This document shows positions 7,195 to 13,100 of a stretch of 14,734 bases of DNA, piece by piece. The notes below the pieces were generated by a model. That model was not told where the DNA came from. It worked only from the letters and a program-made list of their open reading frames with translations, and searched no databases. How positions within the stretch are numbered: position 1 is the stretch's first letter; every line of letters begins with the position of its first letter. Made by a program: the position numbers and the translations under genes. Source of the stretch: Candidatus Manganitrophaceae bacterium (GTDB lineage Bacteria > Nitrospirota > Nitrospiria > SBBL01 > Manganitrophaceae); assembly GCA_004297235.1 (NCBI GenBank), contig SCUR01000074.1, forward strand, positions 1 through 14,734, given 5' to 3'.

Positions 7195-7222
7195 AGGATA
7201 ACGCAAATCGGAGGGCTGTCAA
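7195..7222 (-). promoter_or_regulatory. Sigma-70-type promoter of the NlpC/P60 gene, possibly leaderless
   Basis: On the minus strand, a perfect TTGACA (7217-7222) and TATCCT (7195-7200) are separated by 16 bases. Only 6 bases lie between the -10 and the ATG at 7188, so transcription would begin at or next to the start codon. No ribosome binding site is visible in those bases. Confidence 0.5.
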
Positions 7223-7278
7223 ATCGGCGGGCTGGAGAGGAAAAAGATCAGAGCCGCACGGCGGATCCGCGGCGGGCG

Positions 7279-7306
7279 AAAAAAGAGGGGGCCGGTCGGC
7301 CCCCTC
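7279..7306 (-). terminator. Intrinsic terminator of the small TPR gene
   Basis: GAGGGGGCC (7285-7293) and GGCCCCCTC (7298-7306) form a perfect 9-bp stem with a 4-base loop. On the minus strand this is followed by six T bases (7279-7284), a standard Rho-independent terminator. It lies 31 bases after the stop codon of the small TPR gene and also insulates the NlpC/P60 gene from read-through. Confidence 0.9.
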
Positions 7307-7336
7307 CCAAGCTCATCTCTAAACCAATCAGAAAAA

Positions 7337-7732
7337 TCAGCCGGGTCCCGAGCTTCCGGGTTGCGGCTGGCTTTTCTGCGCCGGCGCCCCTCCTTGACCC
7401 GGTGACGCTGTTCCGCCCCCGGAGAGAAGCTCGGTCGCCCGGTCGAAATGTTTCTTCGCTTCATCCGCTTTTCCTTCTTTCGCCAGGGCAAGTGCGAGAT
7501 TGATGTGGGTTTCGGGAGCGCTCGGTTCGGCCTGCTCCGCCGCGGTAAAATGCTGGACCGCTTCGCTATATTTTTCCTTATTGAAGGCCTTCACCCCTTC
7601 TTTGAATTCTTTTTTGGCCTCTTTGTTTTTAATCTGATGCGCCTCCATCGGCTCAACGGGGGCCTTTGCGAAGGCGGTTGCGGCGCCGAGCCCCAGCGCA
7701 AGGGCCATGATCGGTACGATCCATTTCTTCAT
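7337..7732 (-). CDS. Small periplasmic TPR protein
   Basis: This encodes 131 residues. The ribosome binding site AAAGGAG lies 8 bases before the ATG at 7732. Residues 1-22 form a signal peptide (core IVPIMALALGLGAATAF, AFA cleavage site). The mature part has about two tetratricopeptide repeats, with 'EFKEGVKAFNKEKYSEAVQH' and 'PETHINLALALAKEGKADEA' as the helix pairs (about residues 42-105). The last 25 residues are a Gly/Pro/Gln/Ser-rich tail without predicted fold. TPR proteins of this size usually serve as protein-binding adaptors; the partner is unknown. It is transcribed alone, away from the 8128 gene, and ends at a strong terminator. Confidence 0.85.
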   Translation of the reverse strand: MKKWIVPIMALALGLGAATAFAKAPVEPMEAHQIKNKEAKKEFKEGVKAFNKEKYSEAVQHFTAAEQAEPSAPETHINLALALAKEGKADEAKKHFDRATELLSGGGTASPGQGGAPAQKSQPQPGSSGPG

Positions 7733-7783
7733 GATTTCTTCTCCTTTGGTTGCAGTTCATCCCTGAGTTAGAGAGCTATTCCC

Positions 7784-7812
7784 ATTCTAATCTGAGCTTC
7801 CTTCCGATACAA
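7784..7812 (-). promoter_or_regulatory. Possible promoter of the small TPR gene
   Basis: On the minus strand, TTGTAT (7807-7812) is followed after 17 bases by TAGAAT (7784-7789). The -10 matches the consensus at 5 of 6 bases, but the -35 matches at only 3. The gene starts at 7732. Confidence 0.35.
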
Positions 7813-8077
7813 TTCACCCATGGAGCTAATTCATTTGTGTTAGGGCAGGGTCAATACAGCGGAGTTTGGAGTGGACCGAGTCGGGAAAGAATCCTGTCCT
7901 TGAAGAAGGCCCGATCTGAATGCTCAGCTCAATACAGAAAGGGTGCGCTTTTCGCCTTCGGCCAAAGTAACGGCCCTGAATTTCTCCGCGCGCCTAAGCG
8001 GCTTTTTCCCTGTGGAGGAGCAAACCGATTCACCCTTTGGATACTCCTTTTGGGGGATCGTATTCAGCGCTTAAGGT

Positions 8078-8086
8078 TGATAATAT
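8078..8086 (+). promoter_or_regulatory. Possible extended -10 promoter of the 8128 gene
   Basis: TG, one base, TAATAT at 8078-8086 is a possible extended -10. I see no matching -35. The start codon is 41 bases downstream. Confidence 0.35.
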
Positions 8087-8127
8087 TTAGAAAAGGATAG
8101 TGTAAAAAAACCTGCGAGGTGTGAAAA

Positions 8128-8550
8128 ATGAAGCGGCGAATCAGCTCGGTTCTCATCGGGATTTGGACCGCCGGAGCGCTCTTCTTTCCCGTCTTCCCGG
8201 CCACGGCAGAAGAGGAAGAGGCTCCGAGCCGGCCGATCAGACCGGTTCAATCGGAGAGAGATCTGGGTTCCGATCAGAGCTCGATGCGGCTCAGGACCGA
8301 CGAGATCGGAGACCGTGTTCGGCTCGATAGCGCCCTCAAATTCGAAACCGGGTCGCGCCCGAAAGCAACGCCGCCGGAGCGGGAAGCGGAGGCGCTTCGG
8401 TTTCATCAAAACACGGTCCTGGAGCGGTTTGAGAATGCCGATGGGCATGGGCAGGTCTTTCTGACCTTTTCGGCCGACCGGATCGATCTGAAGCTGCGAA
8501 GCATCACCGGGGCGGAAGCGCCGGTGGCGGGTGTCCGCCCTTCCGACTAA
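8128..8550 (+). CDS. Small exported protein of unknown function
   Basis: This encodes 140 residues. GAGGTG (8116-8121) lies 6 bases before the ATG. Residues 1-27 are a signal peptide (MKRRISSVLIGIWTAGALFF, then an ATA cleavage site before EEEE). The mature part is strongly charged and polar, with no cysteine and no membrane segment. The middle (about residues 45-100) is probably disordered or helical, and the last 40 residues could form beta strands (GHGQVFLTFSADRIDLKLRS). I do not recognise a family. Its stop overlaps the stop of Anbu on the other strand: the TAA at 8548-8550 and the minus-strand TAG at 8547-8549 share two bases. A periplasmic location is the only function-related inference I can make. 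Confidence 0.75.
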   Translation: MKRRISSVLIGIWTAGALFFPVFPATAEEEEAPSRPIRPVQSERDLGSDQSSMRLRTDEIGDRVRLDSALKFETGSRPKATPPEREAEALRFHQNTVLERFENADGHGQVFLTFSADRIDLKLRSITGAEAPVAGVRPSD

Positions 8551-9296
8551 ATTGGCCCGAGTTTTTTCTCCCAGCATGGATCGGGAAGGCGCGAGAAGGT
8601 CTCTCGGAGTCCCTCGGCCCATTGCCGCTTGATCTCGTTGAAATAGGGATCCCGCTGGTCGATGCTTCGGCGGACGTCGACCCGCAGCCGGTCGCGCTCG
8701 TAACAGAGGAGGTCGATCGGAAGGCCGACGGAGATATTGCTTCGAATCGTGGAGTCGAAGGAAAGCAAGGCGCACTTGGCCCCTTCTTCCAGAGTGCTGC
8801 TGCGGGTGATCAGCCGATCGAGAATCGGCTTTCCATATTTGCTTTCGCCGATCTGGAAGTAGGGGGTCTCCGGAGTGGCTTCAATGAAATTGCCGGCGGC
8901 GTAGATGTTGAAAAGGCGCGGCTGCTCCCCCCGGATCTGTCCCCCCAAAACGATCGACGCAATAAACTCCTCTCCATGCTGTTTCAGGTAGCCTCCATCG
9001 ATCTCATAAATTTTCCGCAAAGCGCTCCCGACCAGCCGCGCCGCGGCAAACAGCGACGGCACGCTCCAGATGGTCTCGCGGCCGATCTCGGCGGAAGGAT
9101 CTTCGTCCAAGAGATTGACCACCCCCTGCGTGATCGACAGATTTCCGGCGGCCATCATCACCAGCAGCCGGTCCCCCGGTTTTTCATACACGGTCATCTT
9201 CCGAAAGGTGGCGATGTGGTCGACGCCGGCGTTGGTGCGGGAGTCGGAGGCGAAGACCAATCCCGAATCGAGCAACATCCCGACACAGTACGTCAT
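8547..9296 (-). CDS. Anbu, proteasome-like Ntn-hydrolase peptidase
   Basis: This encodes 249 residues. AGGAG lies 5 bases before the ATG. The protein begins MTYCVGM; after removal of Met, Thr becomes residue 1, the N-terminal nucleophile of proteasome-type enzymes. Counting from that Thr, Asp17 and Lys32 stand in SDSRTNAG and FRKMTV, the expected places for the catalytic aspartate and lysine. The rest matches the Anbu (ancestral beta subunit, also called the proteasome-type protease) family, including 'VLGGQIRGEQPRLFNIYAAG', 'YFQIGESKYGKPILDR' and 'ALLSFDSTIRSNISVGLPID'. Known Anbu structures are ring- or helix-shaped oligomers without a partner ATPase. No unfoldase is encoded here. It is the last gene of the ATP-grasp/alpha-E/transglutaminase operon, 102 bases after the transglutaminase stop. 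A GCGGCGCCGC palindrome (9341-9350) lies in that gap. Peptide substrate and function are unknown. Confidence 0.93.
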   Translation of the reverse strand: MTYCVGMLLDSGLVFASDSRTNAGVDHIATFRKMTVYEKPGDRLLVMMAAGNLSITQGVVNLLDEDPSAEIGRETIWSVPSLFAAARLVGSALRKIYEIDGGYLKQHGEEFIASIVLGGQIRGEQPRLFNIYAAGNFIEATPETPYFQIGESKYGKPILDRLITRSSTLEEGAKCALLSFDSTIRSNISVGLPIDLLCYERDRLRVDVRRSIDQRDPYFNEIKRQWAEGLRETFSRLPDPCWEKKLGPI

Positions 9297-9398
9297 GCAA
9301 TCTCCTATTTTAGGGGGCTGTGCGTTGGCGAGGCGAAAATGCGGCGCCGCGCCCCAAGCGCTCGCACCGGCTCCTCATCTTAAACTTGGTTTGTGTCT

Positions 9399-10205
9399 TC
9401 ATTGCTGTGCGGTCATTACCTGGACCCGGACCTCCATCGTCTCGTCGCCGCCGCCGAATCGAACCCCCCGCACCGGACAGGCATCCAGATAGTCCCGCCC
9501 GACGGCGAGGCGGAGGTGCGACCCCTCCGCCGGACGTCCGTTCGAAACATCGAAGCTCAGCCAGCCGACCTGATCGACCCACGCTTCCGCCCAGGCGTGC
9601 ATCGCCAGCGCCGGATCGGTTTCGCTGCCGGAGTAGAAATAACCGCTGACGTAGCGCGCCGGAAAGCCGAGGATGCGGCAGCAGGCGATAAAAAGATGGC
9701 TGTGATCTTGGCAGACGCCGCTTCCTTGCGAGAGGACTTCGGCCGCCGTCGTTTGAACCGTGGTGGTTCCCTTCACATAGCGGACGGCGGTCCGGATCTG
9801 CTCCATCAGCGCTTTCAGCGCGGCGGCCGGAGACGAAGCGATCTGATTCCGATGTTCTTCTGAAAATGCATGCAGGCGCGGATCGGCCGCCGTCAGCGGC
9901 GTCTCCCTCAAAAAGATCAGCGGCGAGAGATTTTCGTCCCGGCGGTCGAGCGTCGGGGCGTCCGACATTTCGACCACCCCTTGGAGCCCGATCCGGATCT
10001 CCTCATGGGGCTCTTCCACCGTCAACAGTTGCGTGACATTGCCGAAGGGGTCGATGAACTCCGACGCCGCGCCGGGGAGATCGAGCTGCCATTTCAGGAC
10101 CCGCTGTCTCGAATCCGATCCGGGGGTCAGTCGAAGCGATTGAACGCTGCGGCTCACCGGCGCAGAGTAACGGTAGACGGTCTGATGTTTGATTTTCAGG
10201 CGCAT
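9399..10205 (-). CDS. Transglutaminase-like cysteine hydrolase
   Basis: This encodes 268 residues. The N-terminal 80 residues match the small beta-domain found before the catalytic core in the bacterial transglutaminase-like group (MRLKIKHQTVYRYSAPVSRS and 'FGNVTQLLTV'). The papain-fold core has Cys165 in SGVCQDHSH, His203 in AMHAWAEAWV and Asp219 in FDVSNG, the catalytic triad. Bacterial members are usually peptidases or amidases rather than crosslinking enzymes. The start overlaps the end of the alpha-E gene by 10 bases, so translation is probably coupled; no strong ribosome binding site is visible. There is no signal peptide, which points to the cytoplasm. In the same operon, an ATP-grasp ligase would make amide bonds and this enzyme could cut or transfer them. 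Confidence 0.92.
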   Translation of the reverse strand: MRLKIKHQTVYRYSAPVSRSVQSLRLTPGSDSRQRVLKWQLDLPGAASEFIDPFGNVTQLLTVEEPHEEIRIGLQGVVEMSDAPTLDRRDENLSPLIFLRETPLTAADPRLHAFSEEHRNQIASSPAAALKALMEQIRTAVRYVKGTTTVQTTAAEVLSQGSGVCQDHSHLFIACCRILGFPARYVSGYFYSGSETDPALAMHAWAEAWVDQVGWLSFDVSNGRPAEGSHLRLAVGRDYLDACPVRGVRFGGGDETMEVRVQVMTAQQ

Positions 10206-11128
10206 GTAGATATCCGAAGCCCTTTGTCGATCTCTTCGCCGAGCCGCTGCAAGGCGGCGGTAAAGTCGATCAGATATTCATGCAGGGCATTCCGAAGGAT
10301 CTCCTTGATCCGGCCGTCGTGAAGGAGAAAATGCAGATCGGCGGCCAGGCGGACGACTTCCGGCCCGATCCCCCCGGCGAGCGGGCGGAGGAGATCGTTG
10401 ATCCGGTCGAGGCAGGCATGAAGAGAGCAGGGGACCTCTTCCCGCAGAATCAAAAGCTCGGCGACCCGCCCCGGGCTGATCAGATCGTGGTACACCCGCC
10501 GGTAAGCCCCGAGGGCGCCGACCGATCGGAGGATCGCCACCCACGAATAATAGTGGGTCTCCCGCTCCCCCTCCCGAAGCAGGGAGGAATGCCGGGCGCG
10601 GAGAATCCGAACGATATGATCGGCCCGTTCGAGGAATGTCCCCAGATCGATCAAGCGGAACACCTCCTCCTCGGCGAGGGTGCTGTGAAGGACCCCCCGG
10701 AAGAGATGCGCTCCTTCCTTGAATCGATCGATAAAAGGGAGAACCCCGCCGGAAAGGAGCCGGCCCTCATCGACCTCTTGCAGATCGAGCCAAAGGGCGT
10801 TTAAGCTCTCCCACATTTCGGGAGAGAGGGTGGCGGAGACGGAGCGGCCATTCTCCCGCGCGGCGCGAAGCGACGCGAGGAGACTGGAGGGATTCTCCAG
10901 ATCAAAGAGGACGAAGCGGAGGATCTTCGCAGGGGAGGGGGGGCCGTGCTTCGCAAGAAAATCCTTCCGCCGTCCGGTCAGGGCAAGAAGCCCCTCCCAT
11001 TCCCGATCGGTCGAGAGAGATCCCTTCGGAGCGGCCGGATAAATCGCCTCGACGGCGCGGGCTGTGTTCTCCGCCCGCTCGATGTAGCGTCCCATCCAAT
11101 AAAGGTGGTCGGCGACCCGCAACAGCAT
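10196..11128 (-). CDS. Alpha-E domain protein
   Basis: This encodes 310 residues, nearly all helical. The ribosome binding site GAGGAG is formed by the last two codons of the ATP-grasp gene, 6 bases before the ATG. The alpha-E (formerly DUF403) signature is at the N-terminus: LLRVADHLYWMGRYIERAEN, with related copies such as 'DLGTFLERADHIVRILRARH' at about 161-180. The family always occurs near or fused to circularly permuted ATP-grasp proteins of this type. It is thought to be a helical accessory subunit, perhaps binding the substrate peptide or ligase; no enzymatic activity has been shown. The two ends of the gene (3 bases after the ATP-grasp stop, 10-base overlap with the transglutaminase) show strong translational coupling. 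Confidence 0.93.
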   Translation of the reverse strand: MLLRVADHLYWMGRYIERAENTARAVEAIYPAAPKGSLSTDREWEGLLALTGRRKDFLAKHGPPSPAKILRFVLFDLENPSSLLASLRAARENGRSVSATLSPEMWESLNALWLDLQEVDEGRLLSGGVLPFIDRFKEGAHLFRGVLHSTLAEEEVFRLIDLGTFLERADHIVRILRARHSSLLREGERETHYYSWVAILRSVGALGAYRRVYHDLISPGRVAELLILREEVPCSLHACLDRINDLLRPLAGGIGPEVVRLAADLHFLLHDGRIKEILRNALHEYLIDFTAALQRLGEEIDKGLRISTCA

Positions 11129-11131
11129 CGG

Positions 11132-12619
11132 CTACTCCTCCAAAACCCAGGTGTCTTTTGTCCCTCCTCCTTGAGAAGAGTTGACGACCAGGGAGCCGTC
11201 GCGTAGTGCGACGCGGGTGAGACCCCCGGGGACCAGGTGAATCGTCCGGCCGCTCAACACGAAGGGACGAAGGTCGATATGGCGGGGAGCGATTCCTTGC
11301 TCCACGAACGTCGGACAGGTGGAGAGGGCGAGGGTCGGCTGCGCAATGTAGTTCTCGGGGTTCCGAAGGATCCGCTGCCGAAAGAGCTCCCGCTCTTTTA
11401 CCGTGCTGGCCGGTCCGATCAGCATGCCGTATCCTCCCGAGCCGTGAACTTCTTTTACGACCAGCTCGTTCAAATGCGCCAGGACATAGCTTCGGTCGTC
11501 GGGGTTGCGGAGGGAGTAGGTCGGAACGTTTTTCAAGATCGGCTCTTGGCCGAGATAAAAGCGGATCATCTCCGGCACATAAGCATAGATCGCCTTGTCG
11601 TCGGCCACGCCGGTGCCGACGGCGTTGGCGATGGCGACCCCGCCGGAGCGATAGACGGAGAGAAGACCCGGCACCCCCAAAACCGAATCGGCGCGGAAGG
11701 CGAGCGGATCGAGAAAATCCTCGTCGATCCGGCGGTAGATGACATCGACCCGGGCCGGCCCCTCCATCGTCCGCATGTAGACTTTATTGTCCCGCACGAA
11801 CAGATCTTGCGCTTCGACCGCCTCGATCCCCATCTGTTGCGCCAAGAAAGTATGTTCGAAGTAGGCGCTGTTATAGGGGCCCGGCGTCAGAAGGACGACC
11901 GACGGATCGACGGTTCCTTCGGGGGCCGCGGCCCGGAGCGTTTCGATCAGGAGCTCGGGATAATGTTCCACCGGCGCGACGGGATGAAGGGCGAAGAGCT
12001 CCGGGAAGAGCCGCTTCATGATCCGGCGATTGACCAGCATGTAAGAGACGCCGGAAGGGGTCCGCAGGTTATCCTCGAGGATGTGAAACTCCCCCTCTCC
12101 GGTATGGACCACATCGACCCCGGCGATTTGGACGTAGATCCCGCCGGGGAGATCGATCCCCTGCATCTCGACCCGATATTGCGGATTGCTGAAGATCATC
12201 TCCGCCGGGAGCCGGCCCGCTTTGAGAATCTCCTGGCCGTGGTAGAGATCGTGAAGGAATGCATTGAGGGCGGCGACCCGCTGTCGGAGACCGGCCGCCA
12301 ACGTCTGCCACTCTTTCGCCGGAATGATCCGGGGGATGAGATCAAAAGGGATCAACCGCTCGGAGCCGGCGGCCTCGCCGTAAACCGCAAAGGTAATGCC
12401 GAGGCGGCGAAAGAGCCGGTCCGCTTCTTTCCGCTTCTGATCGAGTTGGGCGGGTGGGACGGCCTGCAGCCATTCTCGGAGGGGGGCGCAGTGCGATCGG
12501 ATCGCTCCGTCCGGATGTTTCATCTCATCAATGGGGCCTCGCCGGAGCGTAACCTGCTCCGATCGGCTCACCGCTGTATTTCCGACCACCTGAGGAGAGG
12601 AAGCGCGTTCCGTTTTCAT
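11132..12619 (-). CDS. Circularly permuted ATP-grasp ligase
   Basis: This encodes 495 residues. GGAGG (12625-12629 on the minus strand) lies 5 bases before the ATG. The family (CP_ATPgrasp type, once DUF404/DUF407) is plain from 'HILEDNLRTPSGVSYML' (179-195), VDVIYRRIDEDFLDP (291-305), 'NAVGTGVADDKAIYAYVPE' (332-350), and the nucleotide-binding 'VVKEVHGSGGYGMLIGP' (387-403). The acidic and arginine residues needed for Mg-ATP lie in those motifs. The family is predicted to ligate an amine to a carboxylate through an acylphosphate, giving a peptide or amide product. The first 35 residues are poorly conserved, so the start could be later, at Met33, but the ribosome binding site favours 12619. 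It is the first gene of the module and probably cytoplasmic. Confidence 0.92.
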   Translation of the reverse strand: MKTERASSPQVVGNTAVSRSEQVTLRRGPIDEMKHPDGAIRSHCAPLREWLQAVPPAQLDQKRKEADRLFRRLGITFAVYGEAAGSERLIPFDLIPRIIPAKEWQTLAAGLRQRVAALNAFLHDLYHGQEILKAGRLPAEMIFSNPQYRVEMQGIDLPGGIYVQIAGVDVVHTGEGEFHILEDNLRTPSGVSYMLVNRRIMKRLFPELFALHPVAPVEHYPELLIETLRAAAPEGTVDPSVVLLTPGPYNSAYFEHTFLAQQMGIEAVEAQDLFVRDNKVYMRTMEGPARVDVIYRRIDEDFLDPLAFRADSVLGVPGLLSVYRSGGVAIANAVGTGVADDKAIYAYVPEMIRFYLGQEPILKNVPTYSLRNPDDRSYVLAHLNELVVKEVHGSGGYGMLIGPASTVKERELFRQRILRNPENYIAQPTLALSTCPTFVEQGIAPRHIDLRPFVLSGRTIHLVPGGLTRVALRDGSLVVNSSQGGGTKDTWVLEE

Positions 12620-12706
12620 CGTACCCTCCGTCTATCTATCCGACGCCGGCGCGGTGGAGAGGCGCAACTGCGGCGCGATGCCATCGTCCTCGCCCCGGGT
12701 CCGGCC

Positions 12707-12760
12707 AAAAAAAAGGCGTCCTCTTCCATAAACCCACCTCATTATGGGAGAGGACGCCTT
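12707..12760 (-). terminator. Strong intrinsic terminator just upstream of the ATP-grasp gene
   Basis: The arms 12713-12731 and 12742-12760 are 19 bases long and pair at 18 positions on the minus strand (one A-C mismatch; G-U on the plus strand), with a 10-base loop. On the minus strand the stem is followed by an 8-base T-run (12707-12714, two bases of which also belong to the stem). This is a standard terminator, but it lies 88 bases before the start codon of the ATP-grasp gene and no minus-strand gene precedes it. It may therefore be an attenuator in the operon's leader, or the end of a small RNA. Confidence 0.8.
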
Positions 12761-12916
12761 ATGACAATCCGAGAATACAGCGCTGTATCCGATCCAATAG
12801 AAAAGCAAGCGGCGTGCCTCGCTTTCGAAAGAAGCATCGGCCTGCAGACCGGATTGTTTTATCAGCAAAATGGGATGGTCGCCGAGCGAACACCCAAGGC
12901 GCCGAAGATCCTGTAA
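12761..12916 (+). CDS. Possible 51-residue ORF of unknown function
   Basis: ATG at 12761 follows GGGAGAGGA (12746-12754) by 6 bases, a good ribosome binding site. The ORF ends in TAA at 12914-12916, inside the hairpin at 12908-12926. The product starts MTIREYSAVSDPIEKQAACL and ends TPKAPKIL. It has no signal peptide and no family that I recognise. On a plus-strand transcript the ribosome binding site lies in the right arm of the 12713-12760 hairpin, so it would be masked. The 14-bp palindrome 12775-12788 overlaps codons 5-10. This could equally be non-coding regulatory DNA; no plus-strand promoter in front of it is clear. Confidence 0.28.
   Translation: MTIREYSAVSDPIEKQAACLAFERSIGLQTGLFYQQNGMVAERTPKAPKIL
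12775..12788. promoter_or_regulatory. 14-bp perfect palindrome, candidate operator
   Basis: ATACAGCGCTGTAT reads the same on both strands, and G12773/C12790 pair outside a single mismatch. It lies just upstream, relative to the ATP-grasp operon, of the terminator hairpin. A dimeric regulator could bind here. The half-site order (ACAG-CG-CTGT) is not the LexA order. Confidence 0.5.
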
Positions 12917-12926
12917 AAGACAGGAT
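12908..12926 (+). terminator. Weak hairpin, possible terminator
   Basis: ATCCTGT (12908-12914) and ACAGGAT (12920-12926) form a 7-bp stem with a 5-base loop, followed by the moderately T-rich TGTCTTCTCT. It holds the stop codon of the 51-codon ORF. Confidence 0.3.
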
Positions 12927-12935
12927 TGTCTTCTC

Positions 12936-12944
12936 TGCTACAAT
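12936..12944 (+). promoter_or_regulatory. Extended -10 promoter of the sigma-54 activator gene
   Basis: TG (12936-12937), one base, TACAAT (12939-12944) is a good extended -10. No matching -35 is seen. Transcription would start near 12951, giving a leader of about 145 bases that holds two short ORFs: one from 13036 (AAGGAG 4 bases upstream) and the 6-codon one at 13080. Confidence 0.45.
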
Positions 12945-13079
12945 TTGATGCGACGGAGCGACCTGATTTTACCGAACACGCTCGTGGGTAAGAGCGAGAT
13001 GGATTTCCCCTTGATTCTTGTTGAGAAGGAGAGTAATGAATAAGGCGGATTGTGAGAAGGGATCTTTCCGGAGGGCAGG

Positions 13080-13100
13080 ATGGATAAGGATCGTTCATGA
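13080..13100 (+). CDS. Six-codon leader ORF coupled to the activator gene
   Basis: GGAGGG (13070-13075) precedes an ATG at 13080. The ORF reads MDKDRS and ends in TGA at 13098-13100, which overlaps the activator start codon in an ATGA arrangement. It may couple or tune translation of the activator. Whether it is translated is unknown, since AAGGA (13086-13090) could also start the activator directly. Confidence 0.3.
   Translation: MDKDRS

Larger units (their letters stand above)
7733..8127. other. 395-bp divergent intergenic region with a possible structured RNA
   Basis: No convincing gene is present. A plus-strand frame from a TTG at 7750 to 8100 is open but has no ribosome binding site and no recognisable family. 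The GC content is lower than in the flanking genes. A perfect 8-bp pair, AAAGGGTG (7938-7945) with CACCCTTT (8031-8038), encloses smaller hairpins: GCC-TTC-GGC (7954-7962), GGCC...GGCC (7960-7975) and CCGC...GCGG (7986-8001), the last followed by CTTTTT. The 9-mer TCAATACAG occurs twice, at 7851-7859 and 7929-7937. This could be a 5' leader of the 8128 gene or a separate small RNA. No riboswitch class that I know matches. Confidence 0.35.

Noticed and set aside
7750..8100. A 116-codon plus-strand ORF in the divergent gap
   Set aside because: It starts with TTG, has no ribosome binding site, has an odd composition, and overlaps the RNA-like fold.
12775..12788. A LexA box
   Set aside because: LexA boxes of the CTGT-N8-ACAG kind have the half-sites in the opposite order; here it is ACAG-CG-CTGT.
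12782..12795. A sigma-54 promoter for the Anbu operon (minus strand, TTGG-N10-GC)
   Set aside because: Only the GG and GC pairs fit; the remaining bases do not match TGGCAC-N5-TTGC, and such a pair appears often by chance.
11237..12916. A 559-codon plus-strand ORF across the ATP-grasp gene
   Set aside because: It is antisense to a clear ATP-grasp gene, is rich in Arg, Gly and Asp as shadow frames of GC-rich genes are, and has no domain. Only its last 51 codons lie outside that gene, and they are treated separately.
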